This document shows, in pieces, positions 1 to 5,428 of a DNA stretch of 5,428 nt. This DNA comes from Microbacteriaceae bacterium. Its GTDB lineage: Bacteria; Actinomycetota; Actinomycetes; Actinomycetales; Microbacteriaceae. Within the stretch, counting starts at the first letter, position 1. Every line of letters starts with the position of its first letter. The notes beneath the pieces were generated by a model. That model saw only the letters and a list, made by a program, of their open reading frames with translations. It was not told the DNA's origin and did not search any database. The stretch is from assembly GCA_030840185.1 (NCBI GenBank), contig JAUZFY010000121.1, positions 1 through 5,428 of the forward strand, in the 5' to 3' direction. The translations under genes were made by a program, and so were the position numbers.

Positions 1-292
1 CAGAGAGCGCTTCGGGAACGGCGTGCTTGAGCACGTCGACGTAGTCGGAGGGAACCTGAAGCGCCCAGTCCGGGGGAAGCGCGGCTCCGCTTGAGAAGAG
101 CACGGCATCCATCACGGCGTGCGGGTAGTCGAATGTTCCGGTGCCGAGCTCGGCGCCATCGGAGACACGCACCACGACGGCGCGACCCGAGAGAGTGCCG
201 AAGTCGATGCCCACAACATACTCGTCTGCGGCCGCGCGTGTCTTAGCGGTTTCGCGCTCGTCGGCGGTTTCGCCAGGCGTCGGCAGACTCAC
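1..292 (-). CDS. araB: L-ribulokinase AraB, N-terminal fragment (truncated by window edge)
   Basis: Only the first 97 residues are present; the rest lies beyond the left edge. AraB is a cytoplasmic FGGY-family sugar kinase that phosphorylates L-ribulose with ATP, the second step of L-arabinose breakdown. The sequence shows the N-terminal actin-like nucleotide-binding motif YVVGIDFGTLSGR (residues 25-37), followed by VVVRVSDGAELGT, YPHAVMD and LPPDWALQVPSDYVDVL. That combination is characteristic of actinobacterial and Firmicute-type AraB; xylulokinases and glycerol kinases lack it. The start is GTG at 292-290, supported by an AAAGGAG ribosome binding site at 300-306 with 7 nt spacing. This start gives a polar extension of about 24 residues before the kinase fold, which is slightly long. 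The gene follows the transporter operon in the same direction but is separated from it by a terminator and has its own promoter/operator region. It may lead an araBDA-type operon to the left, but that is not visible. The family call is confident; exact start less so. Confidence 0.9.
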   Translation of the reverse strand, partial: MSLPTPGETADERETAKTRAAADEYVVGIDFGTLSGRAVVVRVSDGAELGTGTFDYPHAVMDAVLFSSGAALPPDWALQVPSDYVDVLKHAVPEALS

Positions 293-313
293 CAGTGGAC
301 TCCTTTGTCGATC

Positions 314-336
314 CCGGTCACCATCGATGTGACCGG
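314..336. repeat. 8-bp perfect inverted repeat upstream of araB
   Basis: CCGGTCAC at 314-321 is mirrored by GTGACCGG at 329-336 across a 7-base spacer. The right arm is part of the upstream-facing LacI-type operator at 328-341, so the two structures share bases. It may be an extra half-site for the same repressor just before the araB ribosome binding site, or a hairpin in the araB leader. The sequence cannot decide between these. Confidence 0.5.
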
Positions 337-367
337 TAACAAAGCGCAGAATGTTACCGTTCACATC
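326..367. promoter_or_regulatory. Paired LacI-type operators of araB, forming a 16-bp-arm inverted repeat
   Basis: The arms GATGTGACCGGTAACA (326-341) and TGTTACCGTTCACATC (352-367) are inverted copies of each other with one mismatch in 16, separated by 10 bases. Each arm also contains its own 14-bp near-palindrome with a central CG: TGTGACC/GGTAACA (328-341) and TGTTACC/GTTCACA (352-365), with centres 24 bp apart. Central-CG palindromes of this size are typical of LacI-family repressor operators. The pair sits 36-73 bp before the araB start codon and just downstream of the candidate -10 box, where a bound repressor would block initiation or clearance. Closely related sites occur before gguA. 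The regulator is inferred to be an AraR-like LacI-family protein encoded elsewhere. Confidence 0.7.
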
Positions 368-375
368 TTCCAAAG

Positions 376-404
376 AGAATAGCCCTGCGGCAGTCCGCGC
401 GCAA
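376..404 (-). promoter_or_regulatory. Candidate sigma-70-type promoter of araB
   Basis: On the minus strand TTGCGC (404-399) and TATTCT (381-376) are separated by 17 bp. They match the -35 consensus at 3 of 6 positions and the -10 consensus at 4 of 6. Transcription would begin near 369, immediately before the operator pair, which is a classic repressor layout. The box matches are modest, so spacing and position carry most of the support. Confidence 0.45.
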
Positions 405-495
405 ACCTCATTTTTTTGGGCGGTCGACTACGGCCTGCCCCGCTTTGGCGATGACAGGTCCAGCACCATCTGCCGCCACCGGCAAGCGGGCAAGC

Positions 496-533
496 AAAAA
501 GGTCCGGCCCCGCCGAAGCGGGAACCGGACCTT
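496..533 (-). terminator. Rho-independent terminator of the gguA-gguB-chvE operon
   Basis: The arms GGTCCGG (501-507) and CCGGACC (525-531) pair perfectly. An inner CCCG (509-512) with CGGG (519-522) extends the stem, leaving the loop CCGAAG and a small asymmetric internal loop. Read on the minus strand, the stem is followed directly by five T residues (500-496). It begins about 20 bp after the chvE stop codon. This is a strong intrinsic terminator that separates the transporter transcript from araB and implies that araB has its own promoter. Confidence 0.9.
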
Positions 534-553
534 CGTGACCTACGAGGGCGTGA

Positions 554-1657
554 CTACTTGGTCAGCGCCTCGAGGGTTTGGTTGTTCTTGTAAGACGCCG
601 CGGCGTTGTCCTTCGTGACGAGCTCCGGCGGCAGGAGGTAGGTCGGGACGATCTTGACACCGTTGTTGTAGGCAGTCGAGTTGGTCGCCGGCGTCTTGCC
701 CGCGGCCAGGTCCTTGATCATCTGGACGGTGTGCTCGACCAGCTTGGTCGTGTCCTTGTTGATGGTCGAGTACTGCTCACCGGTCATGATGAGCGGGATG
801 GATGCGGCTTCCGAGTCCTGTCCGGTGACAACCGGCATGGTCGGGGTAGCCTTGCCCGCGTTCTTGATCGAGGTGATGATCGCGCGACCGAGCGTGTCGT
901 TCGGCGAGAGAACACCGTTCAGCACCGTGTTGGCGTAGTTTCCGGCGAGGAGGGTGTCCATGCGGGTCTGGGCGTTCTGCGCGAGCCATCCGGCGGTTGC
1001 AGTCTGCTTGATGTCGGTCTGACCCGACACGACCTTGAGGGTTCCGTCCTTGATCTTGGGCTGGAGAACCTTCATGGCTCCGTTGAAGAAGACCGGAGCG
1101 TTCGCGTCGTCCGAGGATCCGGAGAACAGCTCAATGTTGTACGTCTTCGCGTCGGGGAAACGCGCCTTCATACCATCGAGGAGAGCCTGCCCCTGCAGCT
1201 CGCCAACCTTCTCGTTGTCGTACGCGACGTAGTAGTCGACGTTCTTCGTGTTCTCGATCAGGCGGTCGTAGGCGATGACCTTCGCACCGGCATCATGAGC
1301 GGCCTTGGCCTGCGGGCCGAGCTGCTTGCCGTCCTTGGCTCCGATGACGACGACCTTCGCGCCCTTGGTGATCATGGACGACACCTGGTTGGCCTGTTCG
1401 GCGGCGGTGTTGGTGGCCGGCGCGTACTGCACGTCTGCCTTGTATCCGGCCTTAGCGATGGCGTCGGTGAAGAGCTGTCCGGCGAGGACCCAGTTCTCCG
1501 AGGTCTTGTCCGGAAGAGCCACGCCAATTGTGGATCCGGCCTTGAAACCGGCAGCGCCGGCGGTGCCGGTGCCGCTTGTGTCACGCGTGGAACAGCCCGA
1601 CAGGGCCATCAGTGCGACTCCGGCAATTGCCACAGTCGTGATAGCGATTTTTCGCAT
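554..1657 (-). CDS. chvE: ChvE-type multiple-monosaccharide ABC transporter, sugar-binding lipoprotein
   Basis: This is the extracellular solute-binding subunit, 367 residues, of an ABC importer for aldoses. It starts MRKIAITT, followed by a hydrophobic signal segment (about 4-19) and the lipobox LSGC with Cys22 as the predicted lipidation site, so it should be anchored to the outer face of the membrane. The mature part is a periplasmic-binding-protein fold of the ribose/galactose group. ChvE-like stretches include IGVALPDKTSENW (44-56), VIAYDRLIENTKNVDYY (127-143), SGSSDDANA (179-187), LSPNDTLGRAI (250-260) and TGQDSEAASI (278-287). Agrobacterium ChvE binds several sugars, including L-arabinose, galactose, xylose and glucose. 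Arabinose as substrate here is inferred from araB next door. I chose the ATG at 1657 over an in-frame TTG at 1693, because the latter adds a charged 12-residue stretch before the signal peptide. The ribosome site is poor: a purine-rich AAGAGAAAG (1670-1678) lies 12 nt upstream. It is the last gene of the operon, 81 bp after gguB. Confidence 0.92.
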   Translation of the reverse strand: MRKIAITTVAIAGVALMALSGCSTRDTSGTGTAGAAGFKAGSTIGVALPDKTSENWVLAGQLFTDAIAKAGYKADVQYAPATNTAAEQANQVSSMITKGAKVVVIGAKDGKQLGPQAKAAHDAGAKVIAYDRLIENTKNVDYYVAYDNEKVGELQGQALLDGMKARFPDAKTYNIELFSGSSDDANAPVFFNGAMKVLQPKIKDGTLKVVSGQTDIKQTATAGWLAQNAQTRMDTLLAGNYANTVLNGVLSPNDTLGRAIITSIKNAGKATPTMPVVTGQDSEAASIPLIMTGEQYSTINKDTTKLVEHTVQMIKDLAAGKTPATNSTAYNNGVKIVPTYLLPPELVTKDNAAASYKNNQTLEALTK

Positions 1658-1700
1658 GTGATTGATTCGCTTTCTCTTGTCTTGATTGTGCAATGGAACC

Positions 1701-1719
1701 GGGGACAGGCGTCGTCCCC
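1701..1719 (-). promoter_or_regulatory. Intercistronic hairpin between gguB and chvE
   Basis: GGGGAC (1701-1706) and GTCCCC (1714-1719) form a perfect 6-bp stem with a 7-base loop. In the minus-strand RNA a G-U pair and a C-G pair can extend it to 8 bp. No T-run follows, so it is not a standard terminator. Hairpins between transporter genes and the binding-protein gene often protect or process the mRNA and so raise binding-protein levels. That role is an inference here. Confidence 0.4.
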
Positions 1720-1738
1720 AGCGACTACAGCTGAGTGA

Positions 1739-3103
1739 TCAGTTCGGTGTAGTGGATTTGGGGCGCGAGGATTCCTCTGCGCTGTCGATTGGAGCGACGG
1801 CCGGCCTGTCGACCGGTTGCGCAGCCTGCGGCCCCACCTGGGCGCCGTCCTGCACGCGGCGATTACGGGTCATCATTCCGATGAGCGACGGTCGACCCTG
1901 CTTCTTGCTGTACACGTCGATGCCGACTGCGATCAACAGAACGAGTCCCTTGATGATCTGCACCCGGTCGATTCCAACGCCGAGCAACTGCAGGCCGTTG
2001 TTCAGCACGGCGATCACCAGACCACCAACAATCGAGCCGACGATGGTTCCGATTCCGCCGGCGACCGCGGCTCCACCGATGAAGACGGCGGCAATTGCGT
2101 CGAGCTCCCAGCCGACACCGTCGCCGGGGCCGGAGGCGCCTGCACGGGCCACGCCGATCATTCCCGCCACCGAGGCGAGGATCGACATGTTCATCATGAC
2201 GAGGAAGTTGATCCTCTTGATCTTGACGCCGGAGAGTTCTGCGGCGTGCCAGTTCCCACCGACCGCGTAGATGTGGCGGCCGAACGTGGTGCGGCGGGTG
2301 ACGAAGGAGTAGGCCAGCACAAGAACGCCGAGGATGATTCCGGAGACCGGGAAGCTCGTGCCGACTCGGCCACCGGCGAACAACAGGGTCGCGTAGACGA
2401 CGACAGCAACGAGCAGCACGATCTTGACCACGCTGACCCAGAGCGGCGCCTTCTCGGAACCCATCTCGGTCTGGGTGCGGCGGGCACGCCATTCCTGGAC
2501 GATAATGACGATCGCGACGACGAGTCCGATCAGGAGCGTCCCATTGCTGTACCCGGTGTTCGGCCCGAAGTCGGGGATGAATCCGCCACCGATGAAGGTG
2601 TAGGCATCCGGGACCGTGACGCTCTGCGAGTTGCCGAAGTACTGGTTCGCTCCGCGAAAGATGAGCATGCCGGCGAGCGTGACGATGAACGCCGGTACGC
2701 CGACATAGGCGACCCACCAGCCCTGCCACGCTCCGATGACGAAGCCCATCGCCAGACCGAGAATGATGGCAAGGGGCCACGGGAAGTGCCAGCTTGCCAT
2801 CGAGGTCGCGACGATGATCCCCACGAAGGCGGCGATCGATCCGACCGACAGGTCGATGTGGCCGGCCACGATGACCATGACCATGCCGATTGCGAGAATC
2901 AGAACGTAGGCGTTTTGGTTGACCAGGTTGATCAGGTTGGTCGGGTCTAGCGTGAGCCCTCCCGTAGCGACCTGAAAGAAGATGATGATGACGACGAGGG
3001 CCCCGAGAATGCCGACTTGGCGTCCGCTCGATCCAGAGCCGAACATTTTTCCGAGGTCGCGGAAGCCCCCGGACTTCTTGGGTGCTGCAGTTGGTTCGCT
3101 CAT
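1739..3103 (-). CDS. gguB: GguB/MmsB-type multiple-monosaccharide ABC transporter permease
   Basis: This integral membrane subunit, 454 residues, forms the translocation path of the sugar importer and belongs to the RbsC/XylH permease family. Hydrophobic segments fall near residues 28-46, 64-80, 84-101, 110-133, 136-150, 188-204, 222-243, 251-267, 299-320, 333-352, 354-374 and 381-396. Family motifs are GHIDLSVGS (81-89), [17 protein letters not shown] (135-151), [21 protein letters not shown] (272-292, the probable ATPase-facing loop) and [16 protein letters not shown] (338-353). The additional central segments (about 188-267) match the longer GguB type, not the roughly 320-residue RbsC. Residues 412-454 form a hydrophilic Pro/Ala/Ser-rich tail, probably cytoplasmic, with no recognisable domain. 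The ATG start overlaps the gguA stop in an ATGA, so translation is probably coupled; no strong independent ribosome site is visible. Confidence 0.92.
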   Translation of the reverse strand: MSEPTAAPKKSGGFRDLGKMFGSGSSGRQVGILGALVVIIIFFQVATGGLTLDPTNLINLVNQNAYVLILAIGMVMVIVAGHIDLSVGSIAAFVGIIVATSMASWHFPWPLAIILGLAMGFVIGAWQGWWVAYVGVPAFIVTLAGMLIFRGANQYFGNSQSVTVPDAYTFIGGGFIPDFGPNTGYSNGTLLIGLVVAIVIIVQEWRARRTQTEMGSEKAPLWVSVVKIVLLVAVVVYATLLFAGGRVGTSFPVSGIILGVLVLAYSFVTRRTTFGRHIYAVGGNWHAAELSGVKIKRINFLVMMNMSILASVAGMIGVARAGASGPGDGVGWELDAIAAVFIGGAAVAGGIGTIVGSIVGGLVIAVLNNGLQLLGVGIDRVQIIKGLVLLIAVGIDVYSKKQGRPSLIGMMTRNRRVQDGAQVGPQAAQPVDRPAVAPIDSAEESSRPKSTTPN

Positions 3104-4650
3104 GGCTGGGTAACTTTCTTCTTGGCAGAGGTCATGCTCTTCATGAGAGTCTCGGGGTCGGCCCGGTCGATGGGAATGTCGTTCGTGATGGCGCCCTCGA
3201 AGATCGTGTAGATCCGATCGGAAACGCCGAGAAGCTCCGGCAGCTCGGAGGAGATCATGATGACTCCCTTCCCCTGCGCCGCGAGGTCCCGGATGATGCC
3301 GTAGATCTCGGACTTCGCACCGACGTCGATGCCGCGCGTGGGTTCATCGAGGATGAGAAGGTCCGGATCCGTGAACATCCACTTGGCCAGGACCACCTTC
3401 TGCTGGTTTCCACCGGAGAGCTTGTTAACGCCCTCGTTGACGGTCGGCGCCTTGATGCGCAGGCTCTTGCGGTACTGCTCCGCCGCCTTGTGTTCCTCGA
3501 TGTCGTTCACGACGTCTCCGCGGGAAATCTTGGAGAGCTTGGCGGAGACGATCGAGCGCTTGATGTCGTCGAGCAGGTTCAGCCCGAGCGCCTTCCGGTC
3601 CTCGCTCACGTACGCGATTCCATTGTCGATAGCTTCGGACACGTTGCGCAACTGAATTTCTTTGCCGTCCTTGAATACCTGACCGGACACGTAAGTTCCG
3701 TAGGAGCGACCGAAGATGCTCATCGCGAGTTCGGTTCGACCGGCTCCCATGAGGCCGGCGAATCCGACGACCTCTCCGCGCCGAACAGTGAAACTCGAGT
3801 TCTTCACGACCAGTCGTTCGGCAGCGAGCGGGTGGCGGACGGTCCAGTCACGCACCTCGAAGAACACGTCCCCGATGCGCGGTGTGCGATCCGGGAAGCG
3901 ATTCTCGAGAACGCGACCGACCATGCCGCGGATGATGCGGTCTTCGTTCACCCCGTCGGTGGTCACATCGATCGTCTCGATCGACTTTCCGTCTCGGATG
4001 ATCGTGATGGCGTCGGAGATGGCCTCGATCTCATTGAGCTTGTGGGAGATCATGATCGAGGCGATGCCACGCCCCTTGAGGCCGCGGATCAGGTCGAGGA
4101 GGTGCTGCGATTCAGCCTCATTCAGTGCGGCGGTCGGCTCGTCGAGGATGAGGAGCTTCACCGACTTGTTGAGCGCCTTGGCGATCTCGACAAGCTGCTG
4201 CTTGCCGACGCCGAGGTGCTTCACCTGGGTGTCGGGGTCGTCCTGTAGACCGACCCGGGCGAGCAACTCGATCGCGCGGCGCTTGGCCTCGCCCCAGTTG
4301 ATCACGCCAAAGCGTCGAGGCTCATTGCCGAGAAATATGTTCTCGGTGATCGAAAGCTCGGGAATGAGTGCGAGCTCCTGATGGATGATGACGATGCCGG
4401 CGGTTTCGCTCGATCGGATGTCCTTGAAGCGCGACTCGTGCCCCTGGAAGATGATCTCGCCCTGATACGTGCCGTAGGGATAGACCCCGGAGAGCACCTT
4501 CACGAGGGTCGACTTGCCGGCACCGTTCTCGCCGCAAATTGAGTGGATCTCCCCTGCTCGCACCGTGAGCGAAACCCGATCGAGCGCCTTGACGCCCGGA
4601 AATTCTTTTGTGATGGAACGCATCTCGAGGATGACGGGTTCATCAGCCAT
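3100..4650 (-). CDS. gguA: GguA/MmsA-type sugar ABC transporter ATPase with two nucleotide-binding domains
   Basis: This cytoplasmic subunit, 516 residues, powers sugar import through GguB. It is the usual fused two-domain ATPase of the RbsA/XylG/MglA group. Domain 1 has Walker [10 protein letters not shown] (40-48), a Q-loop Gln91 in [17 protein letters not shown], signature LGVGKQQ (146-152), Walker [12 protein letters not shown] (166-176) and H-loop His203 in ISHKLNE. Domain 2 has the degenerate Walker [10 protein letters not shown] (299-307), EDRK (350-353), the canonical signature LSGGNQQKV (411-419) and Walker [17 protein letters not shown] (431-446). Its H-loop histidine is replaced by serine (ISSELPE, 466-472). 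Domain 2 asymmetry of this kind is normal in the family and suggests that domain 1 does most of the hydrolysis. ATG start at 4650 with GGAGGT five bases upstream. It is the first gene of the operon and directly follows the operator-bearing leader. Confidence 0.94.
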   Translation of the reverse strand: MADEPVILEMRSITKEFPGVKALDRVSLTVRAGEIHSICGENGAGKSTLVKVLSGVYPYGTYQGEIIFQGHESRFKDIRSSETAGIVIIHQELALIPELSITENIFLGNEPRRFGVINWGEAKRRAIELLARVGLQDDPDTQVKHLGVGKQQLVEIAKALNKSVKLLILDEPTAALNEAESQHLLDLIRGLKGRGIASIMISHKLNEIEAISDAITIIRDGKSIETIDVTTDGVNEDRIIRGMVGRVLENRFPDRTPRIGDVFFEVRDWTVRHPLAAERLVVKNSSFTVRRGEVVGFAGLMGAGRTELAMSIFGRSYGTYVSGQVFKDGKEIQLRNVSEAIDNGIAYVSEDRKALGLNLLDDIKRSIVSAKLSKISRGDVVNDIEEHKAAEQYRKSLRIKAPTVNEGVNKLSGGNQQKVVLAKWMFTDPDLLILDEPTRGIDVGAKSEIYGIIRDLAAQGKGVIMISSELPELLGVSDRIYTIFEGAITNDIPIDRADPETLMKSMTSAKKKVTQP

Positions 4651-4655
4651 GTGTG

Positions 4656-4661
4656 ACCTCC
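4656..4661 (-). promoter_or_regulatory. Strong ribosome binding site of gguA
   Basis: GGAGGT on the minus strand lies 5 nt before the ATG at 4650. It is the best Shine-Dalgarno match in the operon and fixes the gguA start. gguB and chvE have much weaker sites, in keeping with coupling or leader-dependent translation downstream. Confidence 0.8.
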
Positions 4662-4720
4662 ACAGCCGGGAGGTTCGGGTTGTGTACGTTCACAGCCGGG
4701 AGGTGCGAGTTGTGTACGTT
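4661..4720. repeat. Two-copy 30-bp tandem repeat in the gguA leader, with the start of a third copy
   Basis: 4661-4690 and 4691-4720 are direct repeats differing at 2 of 30 positions. A degraded third copy begins at 4721 with CACAACCGCG, which differs from CACAGCCGGG at 2 positions, and then diverges. Each full unit ends in TGTGTACGTT, and the next unit starts CACA, so every junction recreates an operator. The near-identity points to a recent tandem duplication that added an operator copy. Confidence 0.9.
4681..4694. promoter_or_regulatory. LacI-type operator G1 before gguA
   Basis: TGTGTAC/GTTCACA is a 14-bp near-palindrome centred on CG; its half-sites differ at one position. Read in reverse it is TGTGAACGTACACA, sharing 10 of 14 positions with both araB operators, including the leading TGTGA, the central CG and the closing ACA. 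It ends 31 bp before the gguA start codon. Binding by the same AraR-like repressor as at araB is inferred. Confidence 0.65.
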
Positions 4721-4724
4721 CACA
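4711..4724. promoter_or_regulatory. LacI-type operator G2 before gguA
   Basis: This is an exact copy of the 14-bp operator at 4681-4694, placed 30 bp further upstream of gguA by the tandem repeat. The 30-bp centre spacing is close to three helical turns, so two dimers could sit on the same DNA face and cooperate. Its far edge is 74 bp before the start codon, nearly the same distance as the far araB operator (73 bp). Confidence 0.65.
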
Positions 4725-4769
4725 ACCGCGACGAATGCACGTGATTTCAACGCCGGACTACCTTGTCTC

Positions 4770-4796
4770 GTTAGGGGGCCGAAAGTGCCCGCTAAC
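4770..4796. repeat. Interrupted palindrome in the gguA upstream region
   Basis: GTTAG (4770-4774) pairs with CTAAC (4792-4796). After one G/G mismatch, GGGC pairs with GCCC around the loop CGAAAGT. On the minus strand no T-run follows, so it is a weak terminator candidate for the ROK gene. If transcription starts near 4792, it would form a hairpin at the very 5' end of the gguA mRNA. Protein binding is another possibility. Confidence 0.45.
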
Positions 4797-4798
4797 AG

Positions 4799-4828
4799 AC
4801 TAAACCTTCTCAGCACTCTTGCAGTCAA
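4799..4828 (-). promoter_or_regulatory. Candidate sigma-70-type promoter of the gguA-gguB-chvE operon
   Basis: On the minus strand TTGACT (4828-4823, 5 of 6 consensus matches) and TTTAGT (4804-4799, 4 of 6) are separated by 18 bp. The predicted start near 4792 would give a leader of roughly 140 nt, placing both operators about 70-110 bp downstream of the start, where a repressor would act as a roadblock. A second possible -35, TTGAAA (4750-4745), lies closer to the operators but has no good -10. The true promoter is therefore uncertain. Confidence 0.4.
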
Positions 4829-4855
4829 GTTATGAACACAACAATGCCGTAACGA

Positions 4856-5428
4856 CTACGAGTTGCGAGCGTCGGAGCGCTGAATGGCCAGCGCGGCGCC
4901 TCCGAGGGCTTCGGCCCTCTCGCCGAGGGACGAAACCACTACCCTTGTCCCTCCGCCGAGGCCCGGCATGCCATGTTCCCGAAGCCCAGCCCGAATCGGG
5001 CCAAGAAGCACGTCACCGAGCGCGGTGAGCGGTCCCCCGATGACGATGAGCTCAGGATTCAGCAGGTTTGCGACGCTCCCGAGGGCACGCCCGATGAGAA
5101 GACCGGCGACCTCGAGCACCTCGATGGTCGGAGCATCGTGGCGCAAGCCGTCTCGAACGATCTCGGCCGTGCTGTGCGGCGGGTCGGCTTGCCCAGAGAG
5201 CGCCGACAGCACAGCCGAGGTCGACGCCACCGTCTCGAGACAACCATTGTTGCCGCAGTGGCAACGCTCGCCGTTCTCGACGACGATCTCGTGACCGATT
5301 TCTCCGCTCACTCCGAGACTCCCATAGAACGGCTTGCCGTTGAGGATGAGGCCGGCGCCTATTCCGCTGCCGATCTTCATGAAGACGAGATTCTCGATCG
5401 AGCCGTGCGGCCCCCAGGTGACCTCGGC
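4856..5428 (-). CDS. ROK-family protein, C-terminal part (probably a sugar-responsive transcriptional regulator; truncated)
   Basis: The C-terminal 190 residues are present; the N-terminus lies beyond the right edge. The reading frame is open to the edge and begins AEVTWGPHGSIENLVFMKIG. ROK proteins are either sugar kinases or repressors carrying an added N-terminal DNA-binding helix-turn-helix. Visible hallmarks are the phosphate-binding GSGIGAG (20-26), GEIGH (42-46) and the zinc-site pattern CHCGNNGC. The expected zinc ligands His46, Cys56, Cys58 and Cys63 are all present. NLLNPELIVIGGPL (121-134) matches the C-terminal ROK segment. The kinase catalytic Asp motif would lie just outside the window, so kinase and regulator cannot be separated directly. 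I favour a regulator because the gene is immediately upstream of a sugar ABC operon, as Rok7B7 is beside xylFGH in Streptomyces. It ends in TAG 205 bp before gguA. Confidence 0.85.
   Translation of the reverse strand, partial: AEVTWGPHGSIENLVFMKIGSGIGAGLILNGKPFYGSLGVSGEIGHEIVVENGERCHCGNNGCLETVASTSAVLSALSGQADPPHSTAEIVRDGLRHDAPTIEVLEVAGLLIGRALGSVANLLNPELIVIGGPLTALGDVLLGPIRAGLREHGMPGLGGGTRVVVSSLGERAEALGGAALAIQRSDARNS

Noticed and set aside
119..593. Short plus-strand frames between araB and chvE
   Set aside because: They run through the araB coding region, promoter, operators and terminator, and have no supporting ribosome sites or recognisable products.
1658..1693. An upstream TTG start for chvE, adding 12 residues
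   Set aside because: The extension is charged and would precede the signal peptide, no ribosome site precedes the TTG, and the ATG at 1657 gives a standard lipoprotein leader.
578..1738. A 386-codon open frame on the plus strand opposite chvE
   Set aside because: It is antisense to a clearly conserved binding protein, its product is an unfamiliar Arg/Val/Gly-rich composition, and high GC with biased third positions readily keeps such frames open.
1817..2950. A 377-codon plus-strand open frame opposite gguB
   Set aside because: The product is dominated by Asp, Arg and His, the expected mirror of a hydrophobic permease read antisense. It has no domain-like motif.
4195..4213. ATPase domain 1 signature LGVGKQQ instead of LSGGQ
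   Set aside because: From family knowledge, GguA/RbsA-type first domains commonly have a divergent signature such as GVGKQQ or SVGQQQ, so this is normal and not a defect.
3082..4248. A 388-codon plus-strand open frame opposite gguA
   Set aside because: It is the shadow of the ATPase gene, whose Walker and signature motifs are all intact on the other strand.
4661..4730. A CRISPR array, suggested by the regularly spaced repeat
   Set aside because: The units are directly adjacent without unique spacers, there are only two full copies, and no cas gene is present. A duplicated operator region explains it.
4514..4835. Small frames on both strands over the gguA leader, giving peptides with repeated [14 protein letters not shown] units
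   Set aside because: The peptide repeat is a by-product of the 30-bp DNA tandem repeat, whose length is a multiple of three. The operators explain the DNA, and the frames lack convincing starts or conserved content.

Overview
The window suggests a high-GC Gram-positive bacterium, most likely an actinobacterium and possibly a Microbacteriaceae relative. The reasons are the moderately high GC content, the codon use, a sugar-binding protein made as a lipoprotein with an LSGC lipobox, and an actinobacterial-type ribulokinase N-terminus. The lineage is an inference; no rRNA gene or other marker is present.

Every convincing gene lies on the minus strand, so transcription runs from right to left. 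From right to left the layout is: (1) the C-terminal 190 residues of a ROK-family protein (4856-5428), cut by the window edge; (2) a 205-bp intergenic region with a candidate promoter, a hairpin-capable palindrome and a 30-bp tandem repeat, each copy contributing the left part of a LacI-type operator; (3) a three-gene sugar ABC transporter operon, gguA (two-domain ATPase, 3100-4650), gguB (permease, 1739-3103, overlapping gguA by 4 bp) and chvE (binding lipoprotein, 554-1657), closed by a strong intrinsic terminator at 496-533; (4) a 261-bp gap (293-553) holding that terminator and a separate promoter/operator region; (5) the start of araB, L-ribulokinase (1-292), running off the left edge.

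The genes fit one job. ChvE captures a monosaccharide outside the membrane, GguB and GguA import it using ATP, and AraB phosphorylates L-ribulose in the L-arabinose pathway. ChvE/GguAB-type transporters accept several aldoses, so naming L-arabinose as the substrate rests on the araB neighbour and the shared regulatory sites. The araB and gguA upstream regions each hold two 14-bp near-palindromes with a central CG, about 30-75 bp before the start codon. They agree at 10 of 14 positions, which implies one LacI/AraR-type repressor, not encoded in the window, controlling uptake and catabolism together.

I see no mobile element, CRISPR array, RNA gene or defence system. The region is a conventional sugar-utilisation locus. 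Its most interesting content is the regulatory DNA, not an unknown protein system.
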